DNA of 64,000 bases. Source: Candidatus Poribacteria bacterium (GTDB lineage: Bacteria; Poribacteria; WGA-4E; WGA-3G). This document shows, piece after piece, positions 62,342 to 64,000 of the stretch. The first letter of the stretch is position 1. Every line of letters starts with the position of its first letter. The notes under the pieces were generated by a model that worked only from the letters and a program-made list of their open reading frames with translations, did not search any database and was not told the DNA's origin. The stretch is taken from assembly GCA_022827185.1 (NCBI GenBank), contig JAJDTM010000027.1:1-64000 (forward strand), given 5' to 3'. A program made the translations under genes and the position numbers.

Positions 62342-63148
62342 ATGAAATTTATCATGTTCACGAAACATCTGGAAGGATTAGAAATTCCAGATATTATCAC
62401 CGCATTGCAATCGGTCGGCGTAAGTGGTGCGGATCTATGCGTTCGTCCGGGCTATCCGGTGAACCCAGAAAACGCGACGGAGGCACTACCTGCCGCCGCA
62501 AAGCAACTCGCCGATGCAGGTCTATCTATCCCACTCGTTACAACGCCAGGCGATTTCCTTGATTCAACACAAGAAGAGACCCGCCGCGTCTACGCCGCCG
62601 CAGGTGAAGCCGGTGTCGAAAATATCAAACTCGGATACTGGCATTGGCACGCTGAAGACGGTGGCTACTGGGCGCAGGTTGACGCTATCCATAAGCAGTT
62701 GGAAGGGTTTGCCAAACTCTCCGAACAACACGGGCCCCGTACCTGCATCCATAATCACTCTGGTACTTCCATGGGTCTGAATTCGTGTGCTGTGATGAAC
62801 CTTGTCAAAGATTTCGACCCACAACACGTCGGCGTTTTTGCTGATACAGGCCATCTGTCCATTGTCGGTGAACCGATTAATATGGCACTCGATATCGTCA
62901 AATCGCATCTTGCGGTTATGGCGTTCAAGGACCTGGCACGTTCACCCGGTATGGGCGGCGGTAGAGTCGTCCGAATGGGGAAAGGTTTCGTTGACTGGGA
63001 GACGGCAGTAAACACACTGCAAACCATCGGATTTTCAGGTCCCGTGAGTTTCCATAGCGAATACAGTGGCGAGCCTGTGGACACTGTGATTGACCTCGCG
63101 CGCGTAGATGTCCGATTTATTAGAGCTTTATTAAAGACTGTCTCATAA
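62342..63148 (+). CDS. Sugar phosphate isomerase/epimerase family TIM barrel
   Basis: 268 residues of the AP-endonuclease-2/xylose-isomerase-like fold. Recognisable strands are GVSGADLCVRPGYPV, NIKLGYWHWH, CIHNHSGTSMGLN, VGVFADTGHLSIVGE (metal ligands) and VSFHSEYSG. Substrate unknown. No clear ribosome site precedes the ATG, because the TATAAGTT repeats run up to it. Confidence 0.88.
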   Translation: MKFIMFTKHLEGLEIPDIITALQSVGVSGADLCVRPGYPVNPENATEALPAAAKQLADAGLSIPLVTTPGDFLDSTQEETRRVYAAAGEAGVENIKLGYWHWHAEDGGYWAQVDAIHKQLEGFAKLSEQHGPRTCIHNHSGTSMGLNSCAVMNLVKDFDPQHVGVFADTGHLSIVGEPINMALDIVKSHLAVMAFKDLARSPGMGGGRVVRMGKGFVDWETAVNTLQTIGFSGPVSFHSEYSGEPVDTVIDLARVDVRFIRALLKTVS

Positions 63149-63198
63149 ATACCAGTTCGCATATCTCTAAAGAAAATCTGTATTGGGGAATGCAATGT

Positions 63199-63232
63199 AA
63201 GTCCCCCTGATAAGGGGGATTTAGGGGGTTTC
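63199..63232. repeat. Dispersed CCTGATAAGGGGGATT repeat
   Basis: The sequence CCCCCTGATAAGGGGGATTT followed by AGGGGG matches the interior of the element at 287-417. CCCCCT and AGGGGG can pair. It lies between the two isomerase-like genes. Confidence 0.6.
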
Positions 63233-63307
63233 TTCCGTACGAAATCCTTACAGGCAATACTGTCGAACTATTTATGAGATCGTTGTAGAGAAGTAAGGGA
63301 AAATAGC

Positions 63308-64000
63308 ATGTCACAATTTCAGTTAGGCTTAAATACCAGCACCATCCGTCCTGCCGGACTAATGGATAAGATTCGGATCGCTGCCGAAACCGGTTACTCA
63401 GCAATTGAGTTGTGGAACGACGACTTAACGGCTTACGAGGAACAGGGCGGCTCTCTCTCGGATGTCAAAAGCGCACTTGATGACAACGGGCTTTCGGTAC
63501 CTACCGTTATCGCCTTACACGGTTGGCTCAATACGACAGGTTCAGAACATGCGGAAGCGATTGAAGAAGCGAAACGGCGGATGGCGCAAGCCGCCGCTGT
63601 CGGTTCGACCTATATCATCTCAAGCCCACCGCGTGAAGTCGCTGATCTCCAGTTAGGCGGTGAGAACTATCGTGAGCTCCTCGAACTTGGACGTGAATTC
63701 GGTGTTAAACCCGCTATGGAATTTCTCGGTTTTGTAGATGGTATCAACCAAGTCAAGCATGCATGGGAAGTGATGGAGGTCGCAGACCATCCCGATAGCA
63801 CGATTGTGCTTGATCCGTTCCATATCTACCGCGGTGGTGGTGAAATAGAGGATATGGAAGGCATCCCCGGCAAGAAAATCGCAGTCTTCCACTTTAACGA
63901 TGCACCTGCCGAACCTGCGCGTGCCGAGCAATCAGATGCGGATAGGGTTTATCCAGGTGATGGCATCCTTGACCTGAAAAGGATGATCTCTATTCTAAAA
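63308..64000 (+). CDS. Sugar phosphate isomerase/epimerase family protein (cut by window end)
   Basis: The frame opens at ATG 63308 (AAGGGA upstream) and stays open for 231 codons to the window end, so the gene is incomplete here. It begins MSQFQLGLNTSTIRPAGLMD and has GYSAIELWNDDL, YIISSPPREVADL, PAMEFLGFVDGI, STIVLDPFHIYRGGGEIEDM and VFHFNDAP. These are the metal-binding strands of xylose-isomerase-like TIM barrels such as IolE/IolI. Probably in one operon with the two genes before it. Confidence 0.87.
   Translation, partial: MSQFQLGLNTSTIRPAGLMDKIRIAAETGYSAIELWNDDLTAYEEQGGSLSDVKSALDDNGLSVPTVIALHGWLNTTGSEHAEAIEEAKRRMAQAAAVGSTYIISSPPREVADLQLGGENYRELLELGREFGVKPAMEFLGFVDGINQVKHAWEVMEVADHPDSTIVLDPFHIYRGGGEIEDMEGIPGKKIAVFHFNDAPAEPARAEQSDADRVYPGDGILDLKRMISILK

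Overview
The window looks like a chromosomal contig from an uncultured, Gram-negative-type bacterium. Signal peptides, lipoproteins, a dockerin protein, paralogous TlpA-like proteins, a DUF6785-type membrane protein and many short dispersed palindromes together suggest Candidatus Poribacteria or a relative. That assignment is inference from gene content only. Housekeeping genes are of moderate GC, whereas two blocks (about 0.8-10.3 kb and 25.8-30.5 kb) are visibly AT-rich and look acquired.

Layout. 1-0.8 kb: noncoding, with a hairpin and a MITE-like element. 0.8-10.3 kb: four plus-strand DUF262 (GmrSD/SspE-like) paralogues with a truncated histone-deacetylase-family gene lodged between the second and third. 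The DUF262 core motifs are intact, the HNH histidine motif of the C-terminal DUF1524-like part is not visible, and two members carry RNA/ssDNA-binding OB folds at the C-terminus (one cold-shock-like domain, three S1 domains). 10.4-16.4 kb, minus strand: infC-rpmI-rplT, then a T-box leader, pheS-pheT and a ubiE/menG methyltransferase. infC appears to start at a rare AUA codon. 16.6-24.8 kb: a small membrane protein, a hypothetical protein, two TlpA/TPR thioredoxin-like proteins, a sugar-type ABC ATPase, a malate/lactate dehydrogenase family oxidoreductase and a WG-repeat protein. 24.9-32.2 kb, minus strand: an epimerase, then a PARIS-like block with two AAA_15-type ATPases, two DUF4435 TOPRIM-like proteins and a 46-codon remnant of a third DUF4435 gene, then a large unknown protein. 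32.3-36.9 kb, minus strand: ROK kinase, two CHAD proteins, mgtE, aroC. 37.1-42.6 kb: M50B-like peptidase, membrane proteins and a secreted metallopeptidase-like/VHL-like/dockerin protein. 42.8-44.9 kb: pyrD and pyrB; pyrB ends in a PyrI-type four-cysteine zinc module. 44.9-60.6 kb, minus strand: a tandem array of twelve secreted or lipid-anchored paralogues built from carboxypeptidase-regulatory/Cna-B-like sandwiches, ten of which also carry one or two C-type-lectin-like domains. 61.1-64.0 kb, plus strand: an enolase-superfamily sugar-acid dehydratase and two sugar-phosphate-isomerase-like TIM barrels, the last cut by the window end.

The strongest candidates for undescribed biology are the DUF262/OB-fold cluster, the duplicated and partly decayed ATPase/DUF4435 locus, and the secreted lectin-like array. 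Small palindromic repeats have also entered coding sequence (ubiE, the pheT stop, the DUF6785-like gene) without breaking the frame. No tRNA, rRNA, CRISPR array, transposase or reverse transcriptase gene was recognised.
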